34,587 nt of DNA from Caulobacteraceae bacterium UBA5005 (GTDB taxonomy: Bacteria > Pseudomonadota > Alphaproteobacteria > Caulobacterales > Caulobacteraceae): the NCBI GenBank assembly GCA_002398405.1, contig DGYN01000146.1:8398-42984 (forward strand). Reading direction: 5' to 3'. Shown here piece by piece: positions 14,806 through 22,473 of the stretch. A model generated the notes under the pieces. That model did no database searches and was not told the DNA's origin. It worked only from the letters and a program-made list of their open reading frames with translations. The position numbers were made by a program, and so were the translations under genes. Numbering within the stretch: position 1 is the first letter of the stretch; each line of letters opens with the position of its first letter.

Positions 14806-15669
14806 CTAACTTCCAAGGGGTTTCTTGTATCCGGTGACAACCCGGTCCCTATCGGAAAGGTCCCTCAAGGTCTCGACGCCCTCCGCGCCCGCCTCTTTCA
14901 TCATCGCCTCGACAGACTCTTTCTGGCTCGCGCCGATCTCCAGGAAGAACGGTCCCCCGGGTTTCAGGACCCGCAGGACCTCGCCCGCCAGGGTCCGATA
15001 GGCGGAAAGGCCATCGGGCCCGCCGTCCAAAGCCAGGCGCGGATCATGCTCACGCACCTCCGGGTCCAGGGTGTCGATGACGTGGCTCTCGATATAGGGC
15101 GGATTGGACACCACCACGTCGAACGATCCATCCGACAATCCTGCCGTCCAATCCCCGCGCAGCAAGGCGATACGGCCATCGAGGTCGAGGTTGGCGGCGT
15201 TCTCCCGCGCCGTCGCCAGGGCGTCCTCCGATACGTCGACCCCCACCCCTCGCGCCGCCGGCCGCTCGGCCAGGATCGCCAGCAGGATCGCCCCCGACCC
15301 GATGCCCAGGTCCAGGACATCGAAGGCCATCCCTTCCGGAAAGGCCCGCAGCACCATGTCGACGATGACCTCGCTCTCGGGCCGGGGCGACAGCACATGC
15401 GGCGTCACCCCGACCATGATCTTCCAGAACGCCTTGCGGCCCAGGATCCGGCTCACGGGTTCGCGCCGTTCGCGCCGTTCCAGATAGCCGTCCAGCACCG
15501 CCTGCTGGCTCTGAGTGACCTCGCGATAGGGGTCGGTGATGATGTCGAGCCTGCTCACCGCGCACGCCGCCTCGACCAGGAGGCGCGCGTCGATCACGGG
15601 GCTATCCACCTTGGCGGCCTTCAAGCGGTCGCGGGCGGCGGTCCAGGTCTTGACGAGGTTCGAGGTCAT
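14806..15669 (-). CDS. prmC: Release factor glutamine methyltransferase PrmC
   Basis: PrmC methylates the Gln of the GGQ loop in RF1 and RF2 using S-adenosylmethionine. The 287-residue protein has the helical N-domain (about 1-90), the conserved LSPRPESE, motif I DLGIGSGA (120-127) and the substrate-binding NPPY (189-192). The start is the ATG at 15667-15669. The frame is open further upstream, but that stretch is antisense-like sequence inside the PhoH-like gene's region and is not PrmC. It is 25 nt downstream of the PhoH-like gene, suggesting co-transcription. Its partner prfA is usually adjacent; here it is 2.2 kb away. Confidence 0.95.
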   Translation of the reverse strand: MTSNLVKTWTAARDRLKAAKVDSPVIDARLLVEAACAVSRLDIITDPYREVTQSQQAVLDGYLERRERREPVSRILGRKAFWKIMVGVTPHVLSPRPESEVIVDMVLRAFPEGMAFDVLDLGIGSGAILLAILAERPAARGVGVDVSEDALATARENAANLDLDGRIALLRGDWTAGLSDGSFDVVVSNPPYIESHVIDTLDPEVREHDPRLALDGGPDGLSAYRTLAGEVLRVLKPGGPFFLEIGASQKESVEAMMKEAGAEGVETLRDLSDRDRVVTGYKKPLGS

Positions 15670-15694
15670 CGCTTTTGGTTGAAGGCGAGTGCGC

Positions 15695-16690
15695 CTAAGC
15701 CGCACGTTGGGCCGGCATCCCGGCGTCGTCATCGAAAAGCGCTTCAATATCCGCGACGAGCGGGTTGCGCACGATTTCGCTCCGGCGGAATCGATGCACC
15801 AGGGCGAGGTCGCCTCCTTCGAGCCTGTGCAGAAAGTCCGGCAGCCCGGAGAGTTCGTCGCCGTGCAGGTCGATTTGCTCAGGGTCCCCGAGAACCACCA
15901 TTCGTGAACCGCGACCCAGCCGAGTGAGCACCATGCGCATCTGATGAGATAGCAAGTTCTGGGCCTCATCGACGACGATATAACTTTGATTAAAGGTGCG
16001 CCCTCGCAAGCAACCCAAAGGAACCAGCTCCAGCCTACCTTCAGCAATCAGCCGCTGCGAAGCCTCGTATCCTATGAGATCGTGAAGCTCATCGTCGATC
16101 GCGGTGAACTGCCCCTCATTGACGATGTCGGCGCGACGGGGCGCCGTCATCACCTCGCCCTCCCAAAGGACAAGCGGGCGCGTGACAATCAGGTGCTGCA
16201 CCTTTCCCGCGGCCAGTAGGCTGAGCCCCGCGGCTATCGCCAAGTGGGTCTTCCCTGTTCCTGTAGGCCCTATGCCAAGGATCAGCTGGTGAGGATCGTC
16301 GAGGAGAGCGTTCATGAACGCCACTTGGGTAAGGTTGAGCGGTCGAACCGCGTGAGGCAAACCTTCCAGCCGGAACGCCAAATCAAACTTCAGCTGGTGC
16401 TCGAGAAAGGCGCGAAGCATCTCCGCCAGGGCGTTTGAATCCAGCGACACCCCGTCACCCGCCGAGGTCTCAAGCTCGCCCATTAGTTTCACAAACAGAT
16501 CCACCGCGGCGAGATGGCCTTTGACCCTTGTTCCCTCCGGCCCCGCTTTGACCTGCAGACCGTATGGCCGCATCGCTTGGGTGATAAGTTCGATCCCGCC
16601 GCCGGCAAGCGCGTTCACCACCGTGCTGCTCAGCGACAGCTCACGTGTGATGACCGCGCGCGAAGGATCCCCATCGAAGAGTGCCATCAT
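15695..16690 (-). CDS. Divergent PhoH-like ATPase
   Basis: This is a 331-residue cytoplasmic P-loop protein. Walker A is GPTGTGKTH (141-149) and Walker B is YIVVDEAQN (237-245), followed by LSHQMRMVLTRLGRGSRMVVLGDPEQID, which is the PhoH core. An N-terminal domain of about 110 residues resembles the small RNA-binding-like domain of PhoH. The region after TRP reads LVLWEGEVMTAPRRADIVNEG, unlike the usual EAGEKLGFLPG, so this is a divergent paralogue. The normal phoH sits beside ybeY, which is absent here. PhoH proteins are linked to RNA metabolism. It may be co-transcribed with prmC. Confidence 0.87.
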   Translation of the reverse strand: MMALFDGDPSRAVITRELSLSSTVVNALAGGGIELITQAMRPYGLQVKAGPEGTRVKGHLAAVDLFVKLMGELETSAGDGVSLDSNALAEMLRAFLEHQLKFDLAFRLEGLPHAVRPLNLTQVAFMNALLDDPHQLILGIGPTGTGKTHLAIAAGLSLLAAGKVQHLIVTRPLVLWEGEVMTAPRRADIVNEGQFTAIDDELHDLIGYEASQRLIAEGRLELVPLGCLRGRTFNQSYIVVDEAQNLLSHQMRMVLTRLGRGSRMVVLGDPEQIDLHGDELSGLPDFLHRLEGGDLALVHRFRRSEIVRNPLVADIEALFDDDAGMPAQRAA

Positions 16691-16731
16691 GTCTTACCCA
16701 TCTGAAGTCGTGGCTCCAATAGGGTTACGGC

Positions 16732-17025
16732 GTGGGAGTTAAAATCACCTGTACCACTGACCGGGCGGGACCAGCCTATGGGCCAATGGGCGCCACGATC
16801 ACCTTCGTCGCCTGGATCTGGGTCTCCGCCCTAGTCATCCTATTGGACGCCGGGTTCACGGCCGAAATCGAGCGCCAGGCCGCCATTGACACCCCTACCG
16901 GCCCGCTCGCCGAGCGCGGCGCCCGCAAGGCCGACACGGCCGGCGCAGCCTTCAACGGCTTTTCCTTCTTCAGGCACAAGAGGCCAAAACGGCTCTGGTC
17001 GATCCTGAGGCAGACGTCGCCTTAG
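16732..17025 (+). pseudogene. C-terminal remnant of a YihY/BrkB family membrane protein
   Basis: The 97-residue frame contains YGPMGATITFVAWIWVSALVIL, AEIERQAAIDTPTGP and ERGARKADTAG. These match the final membrane segment and tail of YihY/BrkB proteins (typically a YGslGA..W.W.SALvvLLGAE.NAEiERQ...D.T.GP pattern). The roughly 300 residues expected before it are absent, because the region upstream is the 5' end of the PhoH-like gene. LLDAGFTAE replaces the usual LLGAELNAE, so it has also drifted. It overlaps the 3' end of the GST-like gene by 4 nt. Most likely a decaying fragment left by a rearrangement. Confidence 0.65.
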
Positions 17026-17822
17026 CGCTTGGGCGCCGCGGCGGCGGGCGCAGGCCTGGGCCCCGGCGGCGCGTGCTTGGGCAGGGGATTGAGGTTGCCG
17101 ATCATGCCCTTGGGCCGCGCCTTGGCGATCATCCGCTGGTAGCCCGGACGCGCTTCGATCTTGGCCTTCCAGGCGTTGATCTTCGGAAACTGGTTCTTGT
17201 CGACGACATTGAGCTGCATGGCGAAGTTCAGCGGGAAGACCATCATGATGTCCGCCGCGCTGAACTGCGACCCGCCGAACCACGGGTGCTTGCCCAGGTA
17301 GTCCTCGGCGAACTGCACCACCTGCTCCGAATCGACCAGCGCCGCCCGCGCGGTCGGCGGCTGGATCTGCCAAACGCGGTAGTCGGCGATGACCCGCGAG
17401 GCGAGCGAGCCCTCGGCGTAGTGCATCCACATCCGGTGATAGGGATAGTCCGGCGAATTGAGCGCCGGCTCGAGCTTGCCCGGCGCATGGCGGCTGATGA
17501 TCGTATCGATGATGGCGCCGCTTTCGACAAACACCTGGTCGCCGTACTTCACCGTCGGGAACACCGGCATGGCCGGATTGATGGCCCGCAGCGAGGCGGC
17601 CGTCCCGGCCATGTCCGCCGGCTTGAATTCCAGGGTGTAGGGAAGGCCCAGCTCCTCCATCAACCAGACGATCCGCTCCGAGCGGCGGCCCTCAAGGTGA
17701 TAGATGGTGACCGGCGGCATCTTGGCCGCGGCGGGGGCCCGTTGCGCCTGGGCGGGCGCGGTGGCGAAGACCGCGGTGGCGGCAAGAGCGAGGGCCAGTC
17801 CGGCCACGGCGGTGCGTTTCAT
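17022..17822 (-). CDS. Exported glutathione S-transferase-like protein
   Basis: This is a 266-residue protein with a clear signal peptide (MKRTAVAGLALALAATAVFA, cleavage near AQAQ). It is followed by a full GST fold. The thioredoxin-like N-domain has YHLEGRRSERIVWLMEELGLPY with the candidate Ser48, and the glutathione-binding ESGAI is at about 100-104. The helical C-domain ends FPKINAWKAKIEARPGYQRM, and a Pro/Ala tail follows. The start ATG (17820-17822) has GGGAG 6 nt upstream. GSTs are normally cytoplasmic, so the signal peptide is unusual and suggests a periplasmic protein. It lies between prfA and the PhoH-like gene. Confidence 0.88.
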   Translation of the reverse strand: MKRTAVAGLALALAATAVFATAPAQAQRAPAAAKMPPVTIYHLEGRRSERIVWLMEELGLPYTLEFKPADMAGTAASLRAINPAMPVFPTVKYGDQVFVESGAIIDTIISRHAPGKLEPALNSPDYPYHRMWMHYAEGSLASRVIADYRVWQIQPPTARAALVDSEQVVQFAEDYLGKHPWFGGSQFSAADIMMVFPLNFAMQLNVVDKNQFPKINAWKAKIEARPGYQRMIAKARPKGMIGNLNPLPKHAPPGPRPAPAAAAPKR

Positions 17823-17895
17823 TGGAAGCTCCCATCGCGGTCTAGCGCCGCTAGACTGTGAGCGTTGCAATTCGGAACGCACTGGTCAACAGGCC

Positions 17896-18969
17896 TTAGT
17901 TGAAGCTGTCTTCCAGGCTGGCCAGGCGCGCGGCCTGGTCCTCGGCGATCAGCGGTTCAATGACGTCGTCCAGGTCGCCTTCCATGATCTTGGGCAGGTT
18001 GTAGAGCGTCAGGTTGATCCGGTGGTCCGTCACCCGGGCCTGCGGATAGTTGTAGGTCCTGATCCTCTCTGACCGGTCGCCCGACCCCACCTGGCTCTTG
18101 CGGGCGTCGGACCGGGCATCGTCCAGAGCCTGGCGCTGCATGTCGTAGAGCTTGGCCTTGAGGTTGATCATCGCCTTGCGGCGGTTCTCGTGCTGGCTCT
18201 TTTCAGATGAGGTGACGACGATTCCGGTGGGCAGGTGGGTGATGCGCACCGCCGAGTCGGTCTTGTTGACGTGCTGGCCGCCGGCGCCGCTGGAGCGGTA
18301 GGTGTCGATCCGAAGATCCGCGTCATTGATGACGATATCGACGTCCTGGGCCTCCGGCAGGATGGCCACGGTGGCGGCGGAGGTGTGGATGCGCCCCTGC
18401 GCCTCGGTGTCTGGCACCCGCTGCACCCGGTGGACGCCGCTTTCGAACTTCAGCCGGCCGAACACGCCATCGCCGGTGATCGATGCGATGATTTCCTTGT
18501 AGCCGCCCATCTCCCCTTCGGTGACGCTGTCGACCTCCACCCGCCAGCCACGGATCGAGGCGTAGCGCTGGTACATGCGGAACAGGTCGCCGGCGAACAG
18601 GGCCGCCTCATCGCCGCCCGTGCCGGCGCGGACTTCCAGGATCGCGGAAGCGTTTTCCGCCTCGTCCTTGGGAGCCAGCAGCAGGGCGACGCCGCGCTCT
18701 ACCTCGGGCAGCTTTTCCTTGAGCGCGTAAAGCTCATCACGGGCCATGGCGGCCATTTCGGGGTCGCTCCCCTCGGCCATCTCTTCCAGGTCAGACAGTT
18801 CGGCCCGCGCCTTGGCGAGCGCCTCGACCGCTTCGGCGACCGGCCGCAGTTCCGCATGCTCCTTCGAGAGTTTGACGATCTCGCTGCCGTCCGTGGCCGC
18901 GCCCATGCGCGCTTCCACCTCGCGGAAGCGGTCCATGACCTGATCGAGTCTTGCCTGGGGTAATTGCAT
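17896..18969 (-). CDS. prfA: Peptide chain release factor 1
   Basis: RF1 reads UAA and UAG stop codons and triggers peptide release. The 357-residue length is standard. The GGQ catalytic loop is in SSGAGGQHVNKTDSAVRITH (GGQ at 230-232) and the stop-codon tripeptide region reads VQRVPDTEAQGRIHTSA (PDT at about 186-188, where many RF1 have PAT or PVT). The TGGDEAALFAGDLFRMY segment is conserved. The start is the ATG at 18967-18969, with no strong ribosome site. It is followed by the GST-like gene rather than directly by prmC. Confidence 0.97.
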   Translation of the reverse strand: MQLPQARLDQVMDRFREVEARMGAATDGSEIVKLSKEHAELRPVAEAVEALAKARAELSDLEEMAEGSDPEMAAMARDELYALKEKLPEVERGVALLLAPKDEAENASAILEVRAGTGGDEAALFAGDLFRMYQRYASIRGWRVEVDSVTEGEMGGYKEIIASITGDGVFGRLKFESGVHRVQRVPDTEAQGRIHTSAATVAILPEAQDVDIVINDADLRIDTYRSSGAGGQHVNKTDSAVRITHLPTGIVVTSSEKSQHENRRKAMINLKAKLYDMQRQALDDARSDARKSQVGSGDRSERIRTYNYPQARVTDHRINLTLYNLPKIMEGDLDDVIEPLIAEDQAARLASLEDSFN

Positions 18970-19042
18970 GGTGGGGGGGATTTAGGACCCGTCGGCCCTA
19001 ATGTCATCCCTGCGGTCGCGAAGCCGCGGGGCGCCCCCTCCC

Positions 19043-19465
19043 CTAGCGGGCCGGATAGACCAGCGGCAGGGAAATCTCGGTGTCGCCCGCCACCACGAAC
19101 TTCACCTGGTCGAAGGTCGGCCGGGCGCGAAGCAGGGCCTGGTTGACCGTGGCCCAGCCCTCGGCGGGATTGCCTTGGGCGTCCAGGTTCATGTCGTAGT
19201 TGCCGTCGGCGTCGTGCAGCACGGTGACGGCGTACTCGCCGGCCTCGATCGGCAGGTTCAGGACGACATCGCCGCTGGTCTTGCCGTCAACGATAGCGCC
19301 CGTGGCCATGATCGGCAGCATATATTCGTCGCGGCGCTGCACCGCGACCATGACGCTGCCGCCGAGGGGCTGCACGCCTTCGATTTTGAGTTTGAGGGTC
19401 TCGGCGTGAGCCGTTCCGGTCATCAGCAGGACCGCGCTAATTGCGGCCAGAGCAAGGGTTTTCAT
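19043..19465 (-). CDS. DUF2141 family exported protein
   Basis: This is a 140-residue protein with a signal peptide (MKTLALAAISAVLLMTGTAHA). It has the beta-rich body typical of DUF2141: LKLKIEGVQPLGGSVMVAV, AGEYAVTVLHDADGNYDMN and NPAEGWATVN. The HD..GN..MD-like motif after the LPIEAGEYA strand is the family mark. The start ATG (19463-19465) has GGAG 7 nt upstream. A good promoter with an inverted repeat lies at 19503-19532. Function unknown; probably periplasmic. Confidence 0.82.
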   Translation of the reverse strand: MKTLALAAISAVLLMTGTAHAETLKLKIEGVQPLGGSVMVAVQRRDEYMLPIMATGAIVDGKTSGDVVLNLPIEAGEYAVTVLHDADGNYDMNLDAQGNPAEGWATVNQALLRARPTFDQVKFVVAGDTEISLPLVYPAR

Positions 19466-19502
19466 CACTGTTCTCCATCGCCGCAGGATCGCGACGAAGA
19501 AC

Positions 19503-19532
19503 TTTATAACGCAAAGTGCATTGATAATCAAT
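19503..19532 (-). promoter_or_regulatory. Promoter of the DUF2141 gene with palindromic operator over -35
   Basis: On the minus strand TTGATT (19531-19526) and TATAAA (19508-19503) are separated by 17 nt. The palindrome ATTGAT-T-ATCAAT (19520-19532) covers the -35. The TGATAATCA core also resembles the centre of Fur boxes, but the flanks do not fit well. The elements are seen; use is inferred. Confidence 0.5.
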
Positions 19533-19567
19533 ACGGCATCGCGGCGCGCTTCTGATCGAAGAAATTG

Positions 19568-19867
19568 CTAGGCGCGAACGCCCTTCATTGGGAAGGAGCC
19601 AAAGCCCTGGGTCTTCACCTGGCCCTTGAGTTCATCGCCCGCCACATCGCCAGTCACGGTGATTGCGATGGAAAAGGGTTCGGTGATCTGGGCCTCGAAG
19701 GAAATGCTGTCGCCGTCGACCGTCCCGTTCTTGATGTCGGTCGAGCCCATGGCGCCCGAAAGCGACCCGGTCAGGGTGGAGCCGGAGGACGTGAGGTTCA
19801 GGTCGATGTTCTGCTGCCCCATGGGCGAGTTCACCGTAAGCTTCCAGGTACCGTCAACACTGGCCAT
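19568..19867 (-). CDS. Small beta-rich hypothetical protein (99 residues)
   Basis: It begins MASVDGTWKLTVNSPMGQQN and is a run of alternating hydrophilic/hydrophobic strands (LTSSGSTLTGSLSG, DGDSISFEAQI, GDVAGDELKGQV) ending GFGSFPMKGVRA. The pattern suggests a small lipocalin-like barrel. It has no signal peptide. Similar short proteins are known to me as unannotated in proteobacteria, so no function is given. It is the gene before DUF2141, with the DUF2141 promoter between them. Confidence 0.7.
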   Translation of the reverse strand: MASVDGTWKLTVNSPMGQQNIDLNLTSSGSTLTGSLSGAMGSTDIKNGTVDGDSISFEAQITEPFSIAITVTGDVAGDELKGQVKTQGFGSFPMKGVRA

Positions 19868-19898
19868 GCCCGTCTCCTGCTGGTTGGTTGTCAGACAC

Positions 19899-20177
19899 CT
19901 AAACTGCGCCGCCCGGGATGGGCAAGGGACGCTCCTCTAGCGCACAAGTTTCGCAGGCATCCTGGACCGCCGCTTTAGCTCTGCGTTGAGCATCAAATTT
20001 GGTTTTAGCCTCTCGCATGATGGCATCCAGCTCTCGGCGAAGACGAGCCACCACGGCCTCCAATTCCGCGACCGAGCCGCAGCTGTGAGAGACTTCCACC
20101 TGTCCCATCATTATGTAGGCGGCGCCACACAGACTATCATTGCTGTTAGGATCGTATTTCAGCCTTAGCTGCGGCAT
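19899..20177 (-). CDS. Hypothetical small protein (92 residues)
   Basis: It starts MPQLRLKYDPNSNDSLCGAA and has a central helical, probably coiled-coil stretch (VAELEAVVARLRRELDAIMREAK). A Cys pair, ACETCALEE, lies near the end. Four Cys in all might bind metal. I chose the ATG at 20175-20177, which has GAGGAG 8 nt upstream; a GTG lies three codons earlier. It begins 25 nt after the ispG stop and may share its transcript. Family not recognised. Confidence 0.6.
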   Translation of the reverse strand: MPQLRLKYDPNSNDSLCGAAYIMMGQVEVSHSCGSVAELEAVVARLRRELDAIMREAKTKFDAQRRAKAAVQDACETCALEERPLPIPGGAV

Positions 20178-20201
20178 ATCGTTCACTCCTCATCCAAGGC
20201 T

Positions 20202-21329
20202 CTATTCCGCCGCCACCTTGGCCGCTTCCAGCTCTGCCGCCTTGGCCTCCACCAGCCCGACGATGTGTTCGACCATGTCGGCGTTGTCGAGCTTGTGGTC
20301 GATCTTGCCGGCCCGATAGACCATGCCCGCGCCCTTGCCGCCGCCGGTGAATCCGATGTCGGTATAGAGCGCCTCCCCCGGTCCGTTGACCACACAGCCG
20401 ATGATCGACAGGGACATCGGCGTCGAGATGTGGGCCAGCCGCTCTTCCAGGGCCGTCACCGTCTCGATGACGTTGAACCCCTGCCGGGCGCAGGACGGGC
20501 AGGCGATGATGTTCACCCCCCGGTGGCGAAGGCCCAGCGCTTTCAGCATATCGAACCCGGCCTTGATCTCCTCGACCGGATCGGCGGCCAAGGAGACCCG
20601 GATGGTATCGCCGATCCCCGCCCACAGCAGGCTTCCCATGCCGATCGCCGACTTGATGGTGCCGGGCCGGGTTGGCCCAGCCTCAGTGACGCCCAGGTGC
20701 AGGGGGCAGTCGATGGCCTCGGCCAGCTGCTGATAGGCGGCGACGGTAAGAAAAAGGTCTGACGCCTTCACCGAGATCTTGAACTCGTGGAAGTCGTGGT
20801 CCTGCAGGATGCGGGCGTGGTTGAGGGCGCTTTCGACCATCGCCTCGGGACAGGGCTCGCCGTACTTTTCGAGAAGCTCGCGCTCCAGCGACCCGGCATT
20901 GACGCCAATGCGCATGGAACAGCCATTGTCCCGCGCGGCGTTGATCACCTCCCGCACCCGGTCGGCCGAGCCGATATTGCCGGGATTGATGCGCAGGCAC
21001 GCCGCCCCTGCCTTGGCCGCCTCGACGCCGCGTTTGTAGTGGAAATGGATGTCCGCCACGATCGGGACCTTGGAGGCCTTGACGATGGCCGGCATGGCGG
21101 CGGTGGAGGCCTCATCCGGGCAGGAGACGCGAACGATGTCTGCTCCAGCTTCCTCCAGCTGGCGGATCTGACCGATGGTCGCATCTGCGTCCGCCGTCAG
21201 AGTGTTGGTCATCGACTGAACGGTGATGGGCGCATCGCCGCCGACTTCGACGGAGCCCACGCGGATCTTGCGCGATTTGCGCCGGTCGATGGCGCGCCAG
21301 GGCCGGACGTGGTGGTGGGCTTCACTCAT
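20202..21329 (-). CDS. ispG: 4-hydroxy-3-methylbut-2-en-1-yl diphosphate synthase IspG (GcpE)
   Basis: IspG is a cytoplasmic [4Fe-4S] enzyme of the MEP isoprenoid pathway. It converts MEcPP to HMBPP. The 375-residue protein has the TIM-barrel opening VQSMTNTLTADADATIGQI and the conserved LRINPGNIG. The cluster ligands lie in ACPSCARQ (Cys277, Cys280) and IIGCVVNGPGEA (Cys312, with Glu319). Length and motifs are standard for the short bacterial form. It lies 40 nt after the RodZ-like gene on the same strand. Confidence 0.97.
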   Translation of the reverse strand: MSEAHHHVRPWRAIDRRKSRKIRVGSVEVGGDAPITVQSMTNTLTADADATIGQIRQLEEAGADIVRVSCPDEASTAAMPAIVKASKVPIVADIHFHYKRGVEAAKAGAACLRINPGNIGSADRVREVINAARDNGCSMRIGVNAGSLERELLEKYGEPCPEAMVESALNHARILQDHDFHEFKISVKASDLFLTVAAYQQLAEAIDCPLHLGVTEAGPTRPGTIKSAIGMGSLLWAGIGDTIRVSLAADPVEEIKAGFDMLKALGLRHRGVNIIACPSCARQGFNVIETVTALEERLAHISTPMSLSIIGCVVNGPGEALYTDIGFTGGGKGAGMVYRAGKIDHKLDNADMVEHIVGLVEAKAAELEAAKVAAE

Positions 21330-21369
21330 GGCTTACGAAAATAAGGCTTCGCGGCGAAAAGCGCCAACC

Positions 21370-22281
21370 TTAACGGGGCGCCGGGCGCGATAAGTCGCGG
21401 GACAGGGCCGAAAGCTGGGTCACCGACTGGGTGAGCCGGCCCTTGTACTGCCCCGCGACATAGACCTCGACCGAGGACGGCGCGGTGACGTCGATGGCAA
21501 GGCCGGCTTCGGCCGGCGCGCGATAGGATTCCCCGGCCTTCAGCTCCTGGATTTCCTGCACGCTGTCGCCCTTGCCGCGCAGGATGACATAGACATTGTT
21601 CACCGCCTGAAGGGTCACCACCGACGAGGCGGCCGGGGCGCCATAGATCTTGCCCTTGACTTGGAACATCCGCACCGGCTCGTCCACCGGCGCGCTGACC
21701 TGAGCGGCGCCCTCCACGGCCACCTCGGGCTCGAGACCGGGCGTCACGTAGGGGGCCGGAAGGGTGGCCTCGATCGGTGGCGGCAGGGGCTGGCCCAGAT
21801 CCACCAGCTTGGGCGCCGGCAGGGCCGCCGACTGGGCGATCGCCGAAGTCGCCGGAGGGGCGCGCTCGGCCATGGCGCGCTGGGCGATATTCCAGATGAC
21901 GATGGCGACGATCACCAGGGCGCCGGCCGCCGCCACCAATCCGATCCGGGGGTCCGCGTCGGCGGAGACCCCAAGGGGCTCAGGCAAGGCGCCGTCGCCC
22001 ATCGGCCAGTCCTGCCGAAGCCGGGCGATCGCCATGCCCTCATCCAGGCCCAGCACCTTGGCGTAGGCGCGGACATAGCCTTCGGCGAAGGGACGCGAGG
22101 GCAGCTGGGCGAAATTCATCTCTTCCAGGGCCTGGAGATAGGCCCGCCGCACCTTGGTGATCGCCACCACGTCTTCGAGGCTGATCTTCAGGTGCTGGCG
22201 CGCGGCGCGCAGGCCCTCGCCAAAGGGCCGCCCCTGGGCCAGGGCGATGCTTTCGACGGTCGGCGGATCCTCGCTGGCCAT
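21370..22281 (-). CDS. RodZ-like helix-turn-helix membrane protein (DUF4115)
   Basis: This is a 303-residue protein. The N-terminal HTH domain (about 18-90) has GEGLRAARQHLKISLEDVVAITKV and RPFAEGYVRAYAKVLGLD, as in RodZ. One membrane segment follows (about 113-132, IGLVAAAGALVIVAIVIWNI). A Pro-rich periplasmic linker ends in a DUF4115 domain (about 215-285). RodZ links the MreB cytoskeleton to the cell-wall machinery. I prefer the ATG at 22279-22281 because AAGGAG lies 8 nt upstream; an ATG at 22335 would add 18 residues. The upstream gap holds two DnaA-box-like sites. The arrangement before ispG is common in this group. Confidence 0.88.
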   Translation of the reverse strand: MASEDPPTVESIALAQGRPFGEGLRAARQHLKISLEDVVAITKVRRAYLQALEEMNFAQLPSRPFAEGYVRAYAKVLGLDEGMAIARLRQDWPMGDGALPEPLGVSADADPRIGLVAAAGALVIVAIVIWNIAQRAMAERAPPATSAIAQSAALPAPKLVDLGQPLPPPIEATLPAPYVTPGLEPEVAVEGAAQVSAPVDEPVRMFQVKGKIYGAPAASSVVTLQAVNNVYVILRGKGDSVQEIQELKAGESYRAPAEAGLAIDVTAPSSVEVYVAGQYKGRLTQSVTQLSALSRDLSRPAPR

Positions 22282-22392
22282 GGCGTGGGCTCCTTCGGGC
22301 TCGCCCCCTGCCGGCGGTCCTCCATCCAGAGCCATTAACGGACGCCCTTGCGGAACGTTGCCGTCGTCATCGGGGACCCCGCGATCGCCTTG

Positions 22393-22424
22393 TTGTCCAC
22401 AGTCAAGCTAGTGGATGTGGATAA
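22393..22424. promoter_or_regulatory. Two DnaA-box-like sites, inverted, upstream of the RodZ-like gene
   Basis: TTGTCCACA lies at 22393-22401, and TGTGGATAA at 22416-22424 (reverse of the consensus TTATCCACA). They are 14 bp apart, in an AT-rich stretch of the ptsP-rodZ gap. The second box is a perfect match and also lies within GGATGT-5-ACATCC. DnaA control of the downstream gene is a hypothesis. Confidence 0.45.
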
Positions 22425-22473
22425 CATCCTAAACGTTTGAACTCAAATAAATACAAGGCACCCGTGCGGCGCC

